Positions 48,236 to 56,909 of a stretch of DNA of 64,000 nucleotides are shown in pieces (position 1 is the first letter of the stretch; each line of letters starts with the position of its first letter). Both the position numbers and the translations under genes were made by a program. Source of the DNA: Rossellomorea marisflavi (GTDB taxonomy: Bacteria > Bacillota > Bacilli > Bacillales > Bacillaceae_B). Under the pieces are notes generated by a model. The model was given only the letters and a program-made list of their open reading frames with translations. It did not search any database and was not told where the DNA came from. The DNA lies in contig NZ_CP081870.1 in NCBI RefSeq assembly GCF_022170785.1, positions 1,910,001 to 1,974,000 on the forward strand, given 5' to 3'.

Positions 48236-49771
48236 ATGGATTATGTAATCGAGATGCTGAATATCCGCAAGGAGTTCCCTGGCATCGTAGCTAACGACAA
48301 TATTACTCTCCAGCTCAAACAAGGTGAAATTCATGCGCTTCTTGGTGAAAATGGAGCCGGTAAGTCCACGTTGATGAACGTGTTGTTCGGTCTCTACCAA
48401 CCCGAACAGGGTGAGATCCGCGTGCGAGGGAAAAAGGTGGACATCACGAATCCCAACATTGCAAATGATCTCGGGATCGGAATGGTCCACCAGCATTTCA
48501 TGCTCGTTGATACGTTCACTGTAACTGAGAACATTATCCTCGGCAGGGAACCAAAATCGGGTGCCACGGTGGATATTAAAAAAGCTGAAAAAGAAATATC
48601 GGATATATCTGAGAAATATGGCCTTAGGGTCGACCCTTCTGCCAAGATATCAGATATATCAGTAGGGATGCAGCAGAGGGTGGAGATCCTTAAAACGCTC
48701 TATCGCGGAGCTGAAATCCTGATCTTCGATGAGCCGACCGCCGTCCTGACGCCACAGGAAATCAAAGAGCTGATCCAGATCATGAAAACCTTGATCAAAG
48801 AAGGGAAATCCATCATCCTTATCACTCACAAACTGAAGGAAATCATGGAAGTGTGTGATAATGTAACCGTTATCAGAAAAGGAAAAGGGATCGGGACTGT
48901 CAGCGTGTCAGACACGAACCCCAATGATCTGGCAAGCCTTATGGTCGGAAGGGAAGTCACGTTCAAAACGGAAAAGATCCCTGCATCCCCTAAGGAAGTG
49001 GTTCTCGAGGTTCGCGACCTTCAAGTGAAGGACTCCCGGAATGTTCCGGTCGTGAAAGGATTGAATCTGGACCTGAAAGCAGGTGAGATCCTCGGTATTG
49101 CAGGAGTCGATGGTAACGGTCAAAGTGAACTGATCGAAGCCATCACCGGCCTCATGAAAGCAGACAGCGGTTCGATCAAACTGAATGGTAAAGAGATTTT
49201 GAACATGAGACCGAGGAAAATCTATGAAGCGGGTGTCGGACATATCCCGCAGGATCGTCATAAGCACGGATTGGTACTGGACTTCCCGATCGGTGAAAAT
49301 ATCGTTCTTCAAAACTACTATAAAAAACCGTATTCAAATAAGGGAATTCTGAGCTATAAAAATATTTACAATCATGCAAGGAAGATCATCGCAGAGTTTG
49401 ATGTTCGTACGCCGTCTGAATACACCCTGGCACGATCTTTGTCCGGGGGGAATCAGCAAAAAGCCATCATCGGCAGGGAAGTGGATAAAGATCCGGATCT
49501 TCTCATCGCTGCACAGCCTACCCGCGGGTTGGACGTAGGGGCGATCGAATTCATTCACAGGCGTCTCATCGAACAGCGGGACAACGGAAAAGCCGTATTG
49601 CTGCTTTCTTTCGAACTGGATGAAATCCTGAATGTAAGCGACCGTATTGCTGTGATTTATGAAGGACAGATTGTCGCGATCGTCGATCCAAAAGACACGA
49701 CGGAACAGGAGCTCGGCCTCTTGATGGCTGGTTCGAAAGGGAAAGGAACGGGGGAAACATCACATGTCTAA
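48236..49771 (+). CDS. ABC transporter ATPase (double NBD, nucleoside type, NupO-like)
   Basis: A 511-residue protein with two nucleotide-binding domains. NBD1 has Walker A GENGAGKST near residue 39, signature SVGMQQRVEI and Walker B ILIFDEPTAVLT. NBD2 has a degenerate Walker A, GVDGNGQSE, and a LSGGNQQKAIIGRE signature followed by AAQPTRGLDVG. This asymmetry is usual for sugar and nucleoside ATPases of the RbsA/NupO group, so one site probably hydrolyses ATP. ATG 48236 is chosen since AAGGAG lies at 48222-48227; the in-frame GTG 48227 overlaps it. It overlaps the next permease gene by eight bases. Confidence 0.92.
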   Translation: MDYVIEMLNIRKEFPGIVANDNITLQLKQGEIHALLGENGAGKSTLMNVLFGLYQPEQGEIRVRGKKVDITNPNIANDLGIGMVHQHFMLVDTFTVTENIILGREPKSGATVDIKKAEKEISDISEKYGLRVDPSAKISDISVGMQQRVEILKTLYRGAEILIFDEPTAVLTPQEIKELIQIMKTLIKEGKSIILITHKLKEIMEVCDNVTVIRKGKGIGTVSVSDTNPNDLASLMVGREVTFKTEKIPASPKEVVLEVRDLQVKDSRNVPVVKGLNLDLKAGEILGIAGVDGNGQSELIEAITGLMKADSGSIKLNGKEILNMRPRKIYEAGVGHIPQDRHKHGLVLDFPIGENIVLQNYYKKPYSNKGILSYKNIYNHARKIIAEFDVRTPSEYTLARSLSGGNQQKAIIGREVDKDPDLLIAAQPTRGLDVGAIEFIHRRLIEQRDNGKAVLLLSFELDEILNVSDRIAVIYEGQIVAIVDPKDTTEQELGLLMAGSKGKGTGETSHV

Positions 49772-50813
49772 TCGTCTAACTAATATATTGATCCCTATCA
49801 TATCAGTGGTCCTTGGCATCCTTGCCGGTACCATCATCATGCTCGTGAGCGGGTATAATCCGATCGAAGGGTATTCCGCCCTATGGGACGGGATCTTCGG
49901 GGAAGTCTACTTCGTCGGGGAAACCCTCCGTCAGATGACCCCTCTGATCCTAGCGGGTCTAGCCGTTGCATTTGCATTCAGGACAGGCTTGTTCAATATC
50001 GGGGTTGAAGGACAGCTTATCGTGGGCTGGCTTGCAGCCGTGTGGGTGGGTACATCCTTCGGCGATCTGCCAAAGTTCATCCATCTGCCGCTCGCTGTCA
50101 TCGCAGCTGCACTGGCCGGGGCCTTATGGGGATTCGTGCCAGGACTTTTGAAAGCCCGGTTCAGGGTGCACGAAGTCATCGTAACCATCATGATGAACTA
50201 TATCGCCCTGCAGGCATCGAATGCTATTGTGCGTGATGTGTTGACTGACAGGAAGGAACGGACGGATTATGTAGCGGAATCAGCTTCCCTGAAGTCGCCA
50301 TTCCTTGAATCCATCACAGACTTCTCACGCCTGCACTGGGGAATCATCATTGCCCTTGCGTGTGCATTCATCATGTGGTTCCTTCTTGAGAAGACGTCAC
50401 GTGGATATGAATTGCGTGCTGTAGGATACAATCAGAACGCATCTCAATATGCAGGAATGAACGTGAATGGAAATATCATTCTGTCCATGGTGATTTCAGG
50501 AGCGTTTGCAGGGCTTGCCGGTTCCATGGAAGCTCTCGGTACATTCGGTTATGCTTCCATCAAGGGAGGCTTCACAGGAGTCGGTTTTGATGGAATCGCG
50601 GTAGCGCTCTTGGGCGGAAATGCAGCGATCGGGGTCATCTTCGCGGCACTGCTTTTCGGTGGCTTGAAGGTCGGAGCCCTGAATATGCCGCTTGATGCAG
50701 GCATTCCGAATGAGCTGGTCGATATCATTATCGCCCTTATCATCTTCTTTGTGGCATCAGGTTATATCATCCGCTATATGATTCAACGATTCAGAAAAAA
50801 GGGGGTGAAATAA
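49764..50813 (+). CDS. ABC transporter permease (NupP-like)
   Basis: A 349-residue membrane protein of the BPD_transp_2 family, with about nine or ten hydrophobic helices. The segment AGLAVAFAFRTGLFNIGVEGQLIVG near residues 68-92 and GVGFDGIAVALLGGNAAIGVIFAALLFG near 272-300 are typical of nucleoside permeases such as NupP. It overlaps the ATPase gene by eight bases and abuts the second permease directly, so the three are translated together. No substrate-specific residue can be read from the sequence. Confidence 0.9.
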   Translation: MSNRLTNILIPIISVVLGILAGTIIMLVSGYNPIEGYSALWDGIFGEVYFVGETLRQMTPLILAGLAVAFAFRTGLFNIGVEGQLIVGWLAAVWVGTSFGDLPKFIHLPLAVIAAALAGALWGFVPGLLKARFRVHEVIVTIMMNYIALQASNAIVRDVLTDRKERTDYVAESASLKSPFLESITDFSRLHWGIIIALACAFIMWFLLEKTSRGYELRAVGYNQNASQYAGMNVNGNIILSMVISGAFAGLAGSMEALGTFGYASIKGGFTGVGFDGIAVALLGGNAAIGVIFAALLFGGLKVGALNMPLDAGIPNELVDIIIALIIFFVASGYIIRYMIQRFRKKGVK

Positions 50814-51773
50814 GTGGGGTTCATCGATATCTTAACCATACTTATTCCATCAACATTATTGTGGGCGTCACCACTTATTTTCACTTCACTTGGTGGAGCA
50901 TTTTCAGAGCGATCAGGGGTCGTCAATATCGGCTTGGAGGGATTGATGGTCATCGGAGCCTTCTCCTCCATCGTCTTTAACCTTGCATTTGCTGATACCT
51001 TCGGAGCTGCCACCCCGTGGGTGTCCCTTCTTGTCGGTATGCTTGCCGGAGCATTGATCTCCGTCCTGCACGCTGTCGCATCGATCAGCTTCAGGGCAGA
51101 CCAAACTGTATCAGGTGTGGCCATCAATCTCCTTGCTGTCGGTTTGACGCTTTTCCTCGTAAAGCGCATTTATGGAAAAGGCCAGACAGACATCATTTCA
51201 GAAGGCTTCTCGAAAATCGATGTGCCTGTTCTCCATAAGATACCGGTGATCGGAGACATCTTCTTCAGTAATACGTACTGGCCACCGTTTGTGGCGATCA
51301 TTGCGGCATTCCTTGTGTGGTTCATCATGTTCAAAACGCCATTCGGTTTGCGTCTGCGCTCTGTCGGGGAACACCCTATGGCTGCCGACACGATGGGCAT
51401 CAACGTGACACGTATGAGATATATCGGAGTCATCCTCTCTGGAGCCTTCGCTGGAATCGGGGGCGGGGTATATGCCCAGTCAATTTCATCCGATTTCAGT
51501 CATGCTACCATCAGTGGACAAGGCTTCATGGCCCTGGCTGCACTGATCTTCGGAAAATGGCATCCACTTGGTGCCATGGGTGCAGCGATCTTCTTCGGAT
51601 TCGCTCAGAGCCTCAGCATTATCGGAAGCAGCCTTCCGCTATTCGAAAATATTCCGAGCGTGTACCTCTTGATCGCACCTTACGTTCTTACGATCCTGGC
51701 TTTGACAGGGTTCATCGGACGTGCAGATGCACCAAAAGCTCTTGGAACACCTTATATCAAAGGAAGTCGTTAA
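50814..51773 (+). CDS. ABC transporter permease (NupQ-like)
   Basis: A 319-residue membrane protein, second permease of the same BPD_transp_2 family. It has LTSLGGAFSERSGVVNIGLEGLMVIGAF-type N-terminal sequence (residues about 22-46) and GQGFMALAALIFGKWHPLGAMGAAIFFG near 238-264, parallel to the first permease. The start is GTG 50814, directly after the preceding stop, with GGGGGTGA upstream. It is the last gene of the importer and is closed by a strong terminator. Together the four genes form a complete importer. Confidence 0.9.
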   Translation: MGFIDILTILIPSTLLWASPLIFTSLGGAFSERSGVVNIGLEGLMVIGAFSSIVFNLAFADTFGAATPWVSLLVGMLAGALISVLHAVASISFRADQTVSGVAINLLAVGLTLFLVKRIYGKGQTDIISEGFSKIDVPVLHKIPVIGDIFFSNTYWPPFVAIIAAFLVWFIMFKTPFGLRLRSVGEHPMAADTMGINVTRMRYIGVILSGAFAGIGGGVYAQSISSDFSHATISGQGFMALAALIFGKWHPLGAMGAAIFFGFAQSLSIIGSSLPLFENIPSVYLLIAPYVLTILALTGFIGRADAPKALGTPYIKGSR

Positions 51774-51777
51774 TGGA

Positions 51778-51805
51778 AAGGAGCCCTTCATCAAGGGCTC
51801 CTTTT
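51778..51805 (+). terminator. Terminator after the nucleoside importer
   Basis: AAGGAGCCCTT (51778-51788), loop CATC, AAGGGCTCCTT (51793-51803), then T. 11-bp perfect stem. Confidence 0.92.
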
Positions 51806-51868
51806 GCATGTTTTTCGTGTTTTTTTCATATAATAGCCCATTAAGGTTTTACCAGCGGAGGAAGATGC

Positions 51869-51898
51869 TTGAAAACGCGTGCGGCAAACATGTATAGT
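51869..51898 (+). promoter_or_regulatory. Promoter for ymfF-ymfH
   Basis: TTGAAA (51869-51874), 18 bases, TATAGT (51893-51898). Confidence 0.55.
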
Positions 51899-51959
51899 TA
51901 GACGTAAATACCCGTAAAATAAAGGTGTTTATGCAAGATATGAAGGAGGCTTGAGCCGA

Positions 51960-53231
51960 ATGTCTGATATTAATGAAGTGATCAAGAAGAAGAACGGATA
52001 TACGCTACATATCGTCAAAACTGAAAAATTCAAAACAAACAGCATCGTCTTTAAAATGAAGGCGCCTTTGGATCAAGATACCGTGACATTGAGAGGGCTG
52101 CTGCCGCATGTGATGCAAAGCAGTACTAAATCCTACCCGTCCACGACTACACTGCGTTCCCACCTTGATGAACTATATGGGGCGAACTTTTTTGTCGACC
52201 TTGGAAAGAAGGGCGAGTACCATATCGTCAGCATGTCTGTTGAGATAGCCAATGAAAAGTTTCTCGCTGATTCTGAACCACTCCTTCAAAAAGGAATCGA
52301 ATTTTTAACGGAGGTCCTTTTCAATCCCCATGCCACCGATGAATTCGACCCTGCAACGGTCGAGAAAGAGAAGCGGAATCAAAAAATCCGGATTCAATCG
52401 GTCTACGATGACAAAATGAGGTATGCGAACTCCCGTCTGGTGGAGGAAATGTGTAAAGGCGAGCGATTCGCCCTTCACGTCAACGGAGAGAAGGACGAAG
52501 TCGATGCGATTACACCGAAGGCGCTTTATGATTACTATGAGCGCGTCATGCAGGAAGATCAATTTGATCTTTATGTGATCGGCGACGTCGATGCGGATGA
52601 AGTAGAAAAGCTGTGCGATGGTCTCATGAATCTTTCCGAACGGGATCCTAAGCGTGTCGACCAAGGTATTCAAAAGCAAATCCAGAAGGAAAATGTCATC
52701 AAGGAACAGCAGGATGTCAAACAGGGGAAATTGAATATCGGCTACCGTACCCATACTCAATATGGCGATGAGGACTATTTTGCGCTTCAGGTCTTCAATG
52801 GGATATTCGGTGGATTTTCCCACTCCAAACTGTTCATCAATGTACGTGAAAAAGCAAGCCTTGCCTACTATGCAGCAAGTCGCCTCGAAAGCCATAAAGG
52901 GCTACTCATGGTCATGAGTGGAATCGAGTCGAAGAATTATGATCAAGCGGTGGGAATCATCGATGAGCAGCTTCAAGCCATGAAGGCTGGTGATTTCACT
53001 AGTGATGAGTTGGATCAAACCAAAGCAGTCATGCGCAATCAAATGCTTGAAACCATCGATACTCCGCGTGGTCTTGTGGAAGTCCTGTACCAAAACGCCT
53101 TTGCCGGGATCGATATCGGCTTGAATGACTGGCTCGCAAAAATCGACGCAGCCACAAAGGATGAAGTGGTGAAAGCGGCCAATAAAGTCGAACTTGATAC
53201 GATTTACTTTTTAACAGGAACGGAGGGGTAA
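51960..53231 (+). CDS. ymfF: YmfF, M16 peptidase-like protein lacking the zinc motif
   Basis: A 423-residue M16 family protein. The fold is recognised from RGLLPHVMQSSTKSYPSTTTLR in the place of motif one and from NVREKASLAYYAASRLESHKG in the second half. No HxxEH is present, so it is predicted to be catalytically inactive and to act as partner of YmfH, as in other heterodimeric M16 proteases. ATG 51960 is chosen: AAGGAGG (51943-51949) is 10 bases upstream; the in-frame TTG 51951 is too close. ymfH follows after four bases. Confidence 0.88.
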   Translation: MSDINEVIKKKNGYTLHIVKTEKFKTNSIVFKMKAPLDQDTVTLRGLLPHVMQSSTKSYPSTTTLRSHLDELYGANFFVDLGKKGEYHIVSMSVEIANEKFLADSEPLLQKGIEFLTEVLFNPHATDEFDPATVEKEKRNQKIRIQSVYDDKMRYANSRLVEEMCKGERFALHVNGEKDEVDAITPKALYDYYERVMQEDQFDLYVIGDVDADEVEKLCDGLMNLSERDPKRVDQGIQKQIQKENVIKEQQDVKQGKLNIGYRTHTQYGDEDYFALQVFNGIFGGFSHSKLFINVREKASLAYYAASRLESHKGLLMVMSGIESKNYDQAVGIIDEQLQAMKAGDFTSDELDQTKAVMRNQMLETIDTPRGLVEVLYQNAFAGIDIGLNDWLAKIDAATKDEVVKAANKVELDTIYFLTGTEG

Positions 53232-53235
53232 TGAT

Positions 53236-54525
53236 ATGAAGAAGATTACCTTCGATCAGCTGCAGGAAAACCTTTATTATGAGAAGATGGCAAACGGGTT
53301 GGATGTGTACATTCTTCCTAAGGGAGGATTCAATAAAACCTATGCAACCTTTACGACAAAATATGGAAGCATCGATAACCATTTCGCCCCTCTCGGAGAG
53401 GAAGAATTGGTCAAAGTTCCAGACGGCATCGCCCATTTCCTCGAGCATAAGCTTTTTGAAAAAGAAGACGGAGATGTGTTCCAGCAGTTCAGTAAGCAAG
53501 GCGCTTCTGCCAACGCCTTCACGTCATTCACGCGCACAGCCTATCTTTTCTCCAGTACCACTAACGTGGAGCGGAATCTGGAAACACTGATCGACTTTGT
53601 GCAGGATCCTTACTTTACGGAAAAAACAGTTGAAAAAGAAAAGGGTATCATCGGACAGGAAATCACCATGTATGATGATAACCCCGATTGGCGCCTGTAT
53701 TTCGGCGTGATTGAAAATATGTACAAAAATCATCCTGTCAAGATTGACATAGCAGGGACGATCGAGTCCATTACACCTATCACGAAAGACATGCTCTATC
53801 AGTGCTACGGCACGTTCTATCATCCGAGTAATATGTTGCTGTTCGTTGTCGGTTCCGTGGACCCTGAGGCTATTATGAATCAGGTCAGGGAAAATCAAGG
53901 CAAAAAGGATTATGAAAAGATGCCTGAAATCAAAAGGGAATTCGATCAGGAACCCGATGAAGTGGCAGAAAAGAAAAAAGTCCTGAAAATGAACGTGCAA
54001 AGCCCAAAATGTTTGGTTGGCCTGAAGGCATCCGATCCCCATCAGCAAGGCAAGGAAATGCTGAAGCAGGAGCTTTCCATTAACGTTTTCCTTGATATTT
54101 TGTTCGGGAAAAGTTCAAATCACTATTCGGACCTTTATAACGACGGACTGATCGATGAAACGTTCAGTTATGATTATACCCAGGAAAATGGGTTTGGTTT
54201 CCTAACTGCCGGTGGGGATACGGAGAAGCCGGATGAATTGGCCGAACGCATTCAGGGTCTCCTTCTGAAGGCTGTGAACGAACCGATCGTAACCGAAGAA
54301 AACCTGGCGAGGACGAAGAAGAAGAAAATCGGAGCCTTTCTCCGTGCCATCAATTCTCCCGAGTTCATTGCCAATCAGTTTACCCGCTATGCATTCAATG
54401 AAATGGATCTATTCGATGTCGTACCGACACTTGAAAGTCTGTCAGTGGACGACATCACCAATGCAGCTGCAGGTCTGATTGATGAAAAACGGATGACCGT
54501 ATGCCAGGTTGTACCAAATTCATGA
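53236..54525 (+). CDS. ymfH: YmfH, M16 zinc peptidase
   Basis: A 429-residue M16 peptidase with an intact HFLEH motif near residues 72-76 (GIAHFLEHKLFEKEDGDVF) and the distal Glu in GIIGQEITMYDDNPDW, as expected for zinc binding and catalysis. The substrate is unknown; related pairs act in peptide processing (for example in albEF-type systems). It forms a two-gene unit with ymfF, closed by a terminator. Note MlpA elsewhere in the window is a separate single-chain M16 enzyme. Confidence 0.9.
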   Translation: MKKITFDQLQENLYYEKMANGLDVYILPKGGFNKTYATFTTKYGSIDNHFAPLGEEELVKVPDGIAHFLEHKLFEKEDGDVFQQFSKQGASANAFTSFTRTAYLFSSTTNVERNLETLIDFVQDPYFTEKTVEKEKGIIGQEITMYDDNPDWRLYFGVIENMYKNHPVKIDIAGTIESITPITKDMLYQCYGTFYHPSNMLLFVVGSVDPEAIMNQVRENQGKKDYEKMPEIKREFDQEPDEVAEKKKVLKMNVQSPKCLVGLKASDPHQQGKEMLKQELSINVFLDILFGKSSNHYSDLYNDGLIDETFSYDYTQENGFGFLTAGGDTEKPDELAERIQGLLLKAVNEPIVTEENLARTKKKKIGAFLRAINSPEFIANQFTRYAFNEMDLFDVVPTLESLSVDDITNAAAGLIDEKRMTVCQVVPNS

Positions 54526-54531
54526 TGCTTG

Positions 54532-54567
54532 AAGGGGAACTGTCCATAACCGGCAGTTCCCCTTCTT
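54532..54567 (+). terminator. Terminator after ymfH
   Basis: AAGGGGAACTG (54532-54542) pairs with CAGTTCCCCTT (54554-54564), then CTTG. Strong stem but short U tract, so read-through to ymfI is likely. Confidence 0.7.
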
Positions 54568-54586
54568 GTGTAAAGGAGGAACGATC

Positions 54587-55297
54587 ATGAAATTCGCTCT
54601 CATTACCGGTGCTTCTGGAGGTATCGGTAAAAGCACGGCAAAGAAGCTTGCCAGTGAGGGATGGAGTCTCTATCTCCATTATCATCGAAATGAAGAAGCC
54701 ATCACTACATTGATGGAGGAGATTAAAGGAGTGGATGTAATACCGGTCAAAGCGGATCTCACTTCCTCCGGGGGAGTGGGGAAATTGACTGAACAGATCT
54801 TTGATCTGGACGCCATTGTGTACTGCAGCGGAACGTCTCACTGGGGACTGTTCCAAGATCAGTCCGAAGAAAGCATGGATGAGATGATCAGCTTGCATGT
54901 AAAGAGCCCGATGCTCCTAGTACAAGCCTTACTTCCGAAGTTGGTCAGGAAAAAAGGATCCATTGTACTCATGAGCTCCATCTGGGGCCAGACGGGTGCA
55001 TCCTGCGAAGTCGTTTATTCTGCTGTGAAAGGAGCCCAGCTTTCATTTGTAAAGGCCCTTAGCAAAGAGGTCGCCCTTAGCGGGGTAAGGGTCAACGCCG
55101 TGGCCCCCGGTGCTGTGAGCACCAATATGCTCTCCGGTTTTACAGAAGAAGACGTCCAGGGAATCAGAGACGAAATTCCCATGGGGGAACTCGCCCACCC
55201 CGACCAAATAGCAGACGCCGTGGACTTCCTCCTCTCACCAAAAGCAGCATACATAACCGGCCAAACCCTATCCGTCAACGGGGGCTGGTACACCTAG
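54587..55297 (+). CDS. ymfI: YmfI, SDR oxidoreductase; EF-P 5-aminopentanone reductase
   Basis: A 236-residue short-chain dehydrogenase/reductase. The NAD(P) motif GASGGIGKS is at residues 8-16, the catalytic YxxxK is in VVYSAVKGAQ, and Ser in IVLMSSIWG; the C-terminus GQTLSVNGGWYT is typical. In B. subtilis YmfI reduces 5-aminopentanone on EF-P Lys32 to the mature 5-aminopentanol form, which matters for swarming. ATG 54587 has AAAGGAGGA upstream. Its stop codon touches the first base of the tandem repeat that follows. Generic FabG-like annotation is the alternative. Confidence 0.88.
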   Translation: MKFALITGASGGIGKSTAKKLASEGWSLYLHYHRNEEAITTLMEEIKGVDVIPVKADLTSSGGVGKLTEQIFDLDAIVYCSGTSHWGLFQDQSEESMDEMISLHVKSPMLLVQALLPKLVRKKGSIVLMSSIWGQTGASCEVVYSAVKGAQLSFVKALSKEVALSGVRVNAVAPGAVSTNMLSGFTEEDVQGIRDEIPMGELAHPDQIADAVDFLLSPKAAYITGQTLSVNGGWYT

Positions 55298-55580
55298 AAA
55301 AGCGGAGCCGGGGAGAACTGACCCGACAAGCATAAGGTCGTCAGGACATAAAGGCGTCCCTTGCCTTTATGGTCTGAGGGACTTATGACCTCGAGGGTCA
55401 CCCCGGGGGAGCTGGACAAAGAGAAAAGCGGAGCCGGGGAGAACTGACCCGACAAGCATAAGGACGTCAGGACATAAAGGCGTCCCTTGCCTTTATGGTC
55501 TGAGGGACTTATGACCTCGAGGGTCACCCCGGAGGAGCTGGACAAGAGAAAAGCGGAGCCGGGGAAATCTGACCCGACAA
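55297..55580. repeat. Tandem hairpin repeat, 2.3 copies of a 125-126 base unit
   Basis: Units 55297-55422, 55423-55547 and a partial third 55548-55580, all beginning GAAAAGCGGAGCCGGGG. The full units differ at about three positions. Each folds on itself: in unit 1 CCGGGG (55308-55313) with CCCCGG (55401-55406), GACCC (55320-55324) with GGGTC (55395-55399), CATAAG (55331-55336) with CTTATG (55382-55387), CATAAAGGC (55347-55355) with GCCTTTATG (55363-55371). A reverse-strand frame across it is only a product of the repeat. I recall related elements in many Bacillaceae; unverified. Confidence 0.88.
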
Positions 55581-55668
55581 TGCCTCCATTGAAATTTGAG
55601 ACCGGACGCATAATTCCCTTGAAAAGATGCAAACTAAGCTTGTATCTCAATAAAGGAGGTCATATGAC

Positions 55669-55926
55669 ATGTCAGTATTAGAAAACTGGTCTGATTGGAA
55701 AAACTTCTTGGGTGATCGCTTGCACCAGGCTCAGCACAGCGGTATGGAAAACGAAACCGTGAATGATCTTGCTTATCAAATCGGTGACTACCTTTCCAAA
55801 CAGGTGGAAGCTAAGAACGATCAAGAAAGAGTCCTTGCAGATCTTTGGTCTGTTGCTTCACCTGATGAGCAGCATGCTATCGCCAACATGATGGTCAAGC
55901 TTGTCAACAATAACGGAACTCGCTAA
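55669..55926 (+). CDS. ymfJ: YmfJ, DUF3243 protein
   Basis: An 85-residue acidic helical protein beginning MSVLENWSDWKNFLGDRLHQAQ, a DUF3243 mark, and continuing DLAYQIGDYLSKQVEAKNDQERVLADLW. The family's function is unknown. AAAGGAGGT lies 8 bases before the ATG, a very strong ribosome-binding site, which suggests high expression. It follows the tandem repeat and is closed by its own terminator. No membrane segment or known motif. Confidence 0.88.
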   Translation: MSVLENWSDWKNFLGDRLHQAQHSGMENETVNDLAYQIGDYLSKQVEAKNDQERVLADLWSVASPDEQHAIANMMVKLVNNNGTR

Positions 55927-55953
55927 AGAGAGGGGATTTTCCCTCTCTTTTTT
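55925..55953 (+). terminator. Terminator after ymfJ
   Basis: AAAGAGAGGG (55925-55934) pairs with CCCTCTCTTT (55941-55950), then T run; the stem includes the end of the stop codon. Confidence 0.92.
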
Positions 55954-56098
55954 ACATTGTCCCATCCAACGTGAAAAATAGAGAAAATGTAGGCAATTAT
56001 GTAGGTTTTTCTTTTATATTAGAAAAAAATACTTTATTATAATACCTAGAGTTTAAAATCCCCGAATCTGGATCATTGCCTTTGAAGGAGGAAACCCG

Positions 56099-56890
56099 AT
56101 GGAAAGGAAAGAATGGTACCTGGAATATGAGATTCAAAAGAACCGCCCCGGCCTGTTGGGGGATATTTCTTCCCTGCTTGGGATGCTCTCGATCAATATC
56201 GTCACCATCAATGGGGTGGACGAAGGGAGACGGGGAATGCTGCTCCTTGCTGACACGGATGAGCAGATCGGAAGACTCGAATCGATCCTGCAGACGATGG
56301 ATACCATCAATGTAACCAAGCTTCGAGAACCAAAACTGAGGGATCGCCTGGCTGTCAGGCATGGACGTTACATCCAGCGGGATGCAGATGATAAAAAGAC
56401 GTTCCGTTTCGTTCGGGATGAGCTCGGACTTCTTGTCGATTTCCTTGCAGAACTATTCAAGCAGGAAGGACACAAGCTTGTGGGGCTGCGTGGTATGCCC
56501 CGCGTGGGGAAAACGGAATCCATCGTCGCTTCGAGCGTCTGTGCCAACAAAAAATGGCTATTCGTATCTTCAACTTTATTAAAGCAGACCATCAGAAGCA
56601 AACTGATCGAAGATGAATATTCAGACGATAATCTCTTCATCATTGACGGAATCGTCTCTACCCGGAGGGCAAATGAACAGCATTGGCAGCTTGTCAGGGA
56701 AATCATGCGCATGCCGGCGGTCAAAGTGATCGAGCACCCTGATGTGTTTGTACAAAACTCCGAGTATACCCTGGAGGATTTCGATTACATCATCGAATTG
56801 CGGAACAATCCTGAAGAGGAAATTACATATGAGTTGGTTGAACAAAATAATTTATTTCAAAATTCCGATTTCGGCGGTTTTGATTTTTGA
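56099..56890 (+). CDS. ymfK: YmfK, DUF3388 protein: ACT-like domain plus P-loop
   Basis: A 263-residue protein of unknown function. Residues about 5-75 look like an ACT domain (YEIQKNRPGLLGDISSLLGMLSINI). Residues 132-139 read GMPRVGKT, an exact GxxxxGK[ST] Walker A, and LFIIDGI with Asp183 fits a Walker B. The remaining sequence, including DGIVSTRRANEQHWQLVREIM, does not match a family I know. An ACT-like sensor joined to an NTPase would suggest ligand-controlled ATP or GTP use; this is inference. AAGGAGG precedes the ATG, and rodZ follows after 19 bases. Confidence 0.85.
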   Translation: MERKEWYLEYEIQKNRPGLLGDISSLLGMLSINIVTINGVDEGRRGMLLLADTDEQIGRLESILQTMDTINVTKLREPKLRDRLAVRHGRYIQRDADDKKTFRFVRDELGLLVDFLAELFKQEGHKLVGLRGMPRVGKTESIVASSVCANKKWLFVSSTLLKQTIRSKLIEDEYSDDNLFIIDGIVSTRRANEQHWQLVREIMRMPAVKVIEHPDVFVQNSEYTLEDFDYIIELRNNPEEEITYELVEQNNLFQNSDFGGFDF

Positions 56891-56909
56891 TATTGGAAGG
56901 TGTTAAAAA

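Noticed and set aside
46938-51773. Sugar (ribose-type) ABC importer
   Set aside because: The ATPase is similar to RbsA types, but the BMP-family lipoprotein and the two unequal permeases point to nucleosides.
55297-55580. CRISPR array
   Set aside because: Units are contiguous with no spacers and are far longer than CRISPR repeats; no cas genes nearby.
55294-55650. Reverse-strand 118-codon frame over the repeat
   Set aside because: Its sequence is internally duplicated only because the DNA repeat is; no ribosome-binding site, and it overlaps structural arms.
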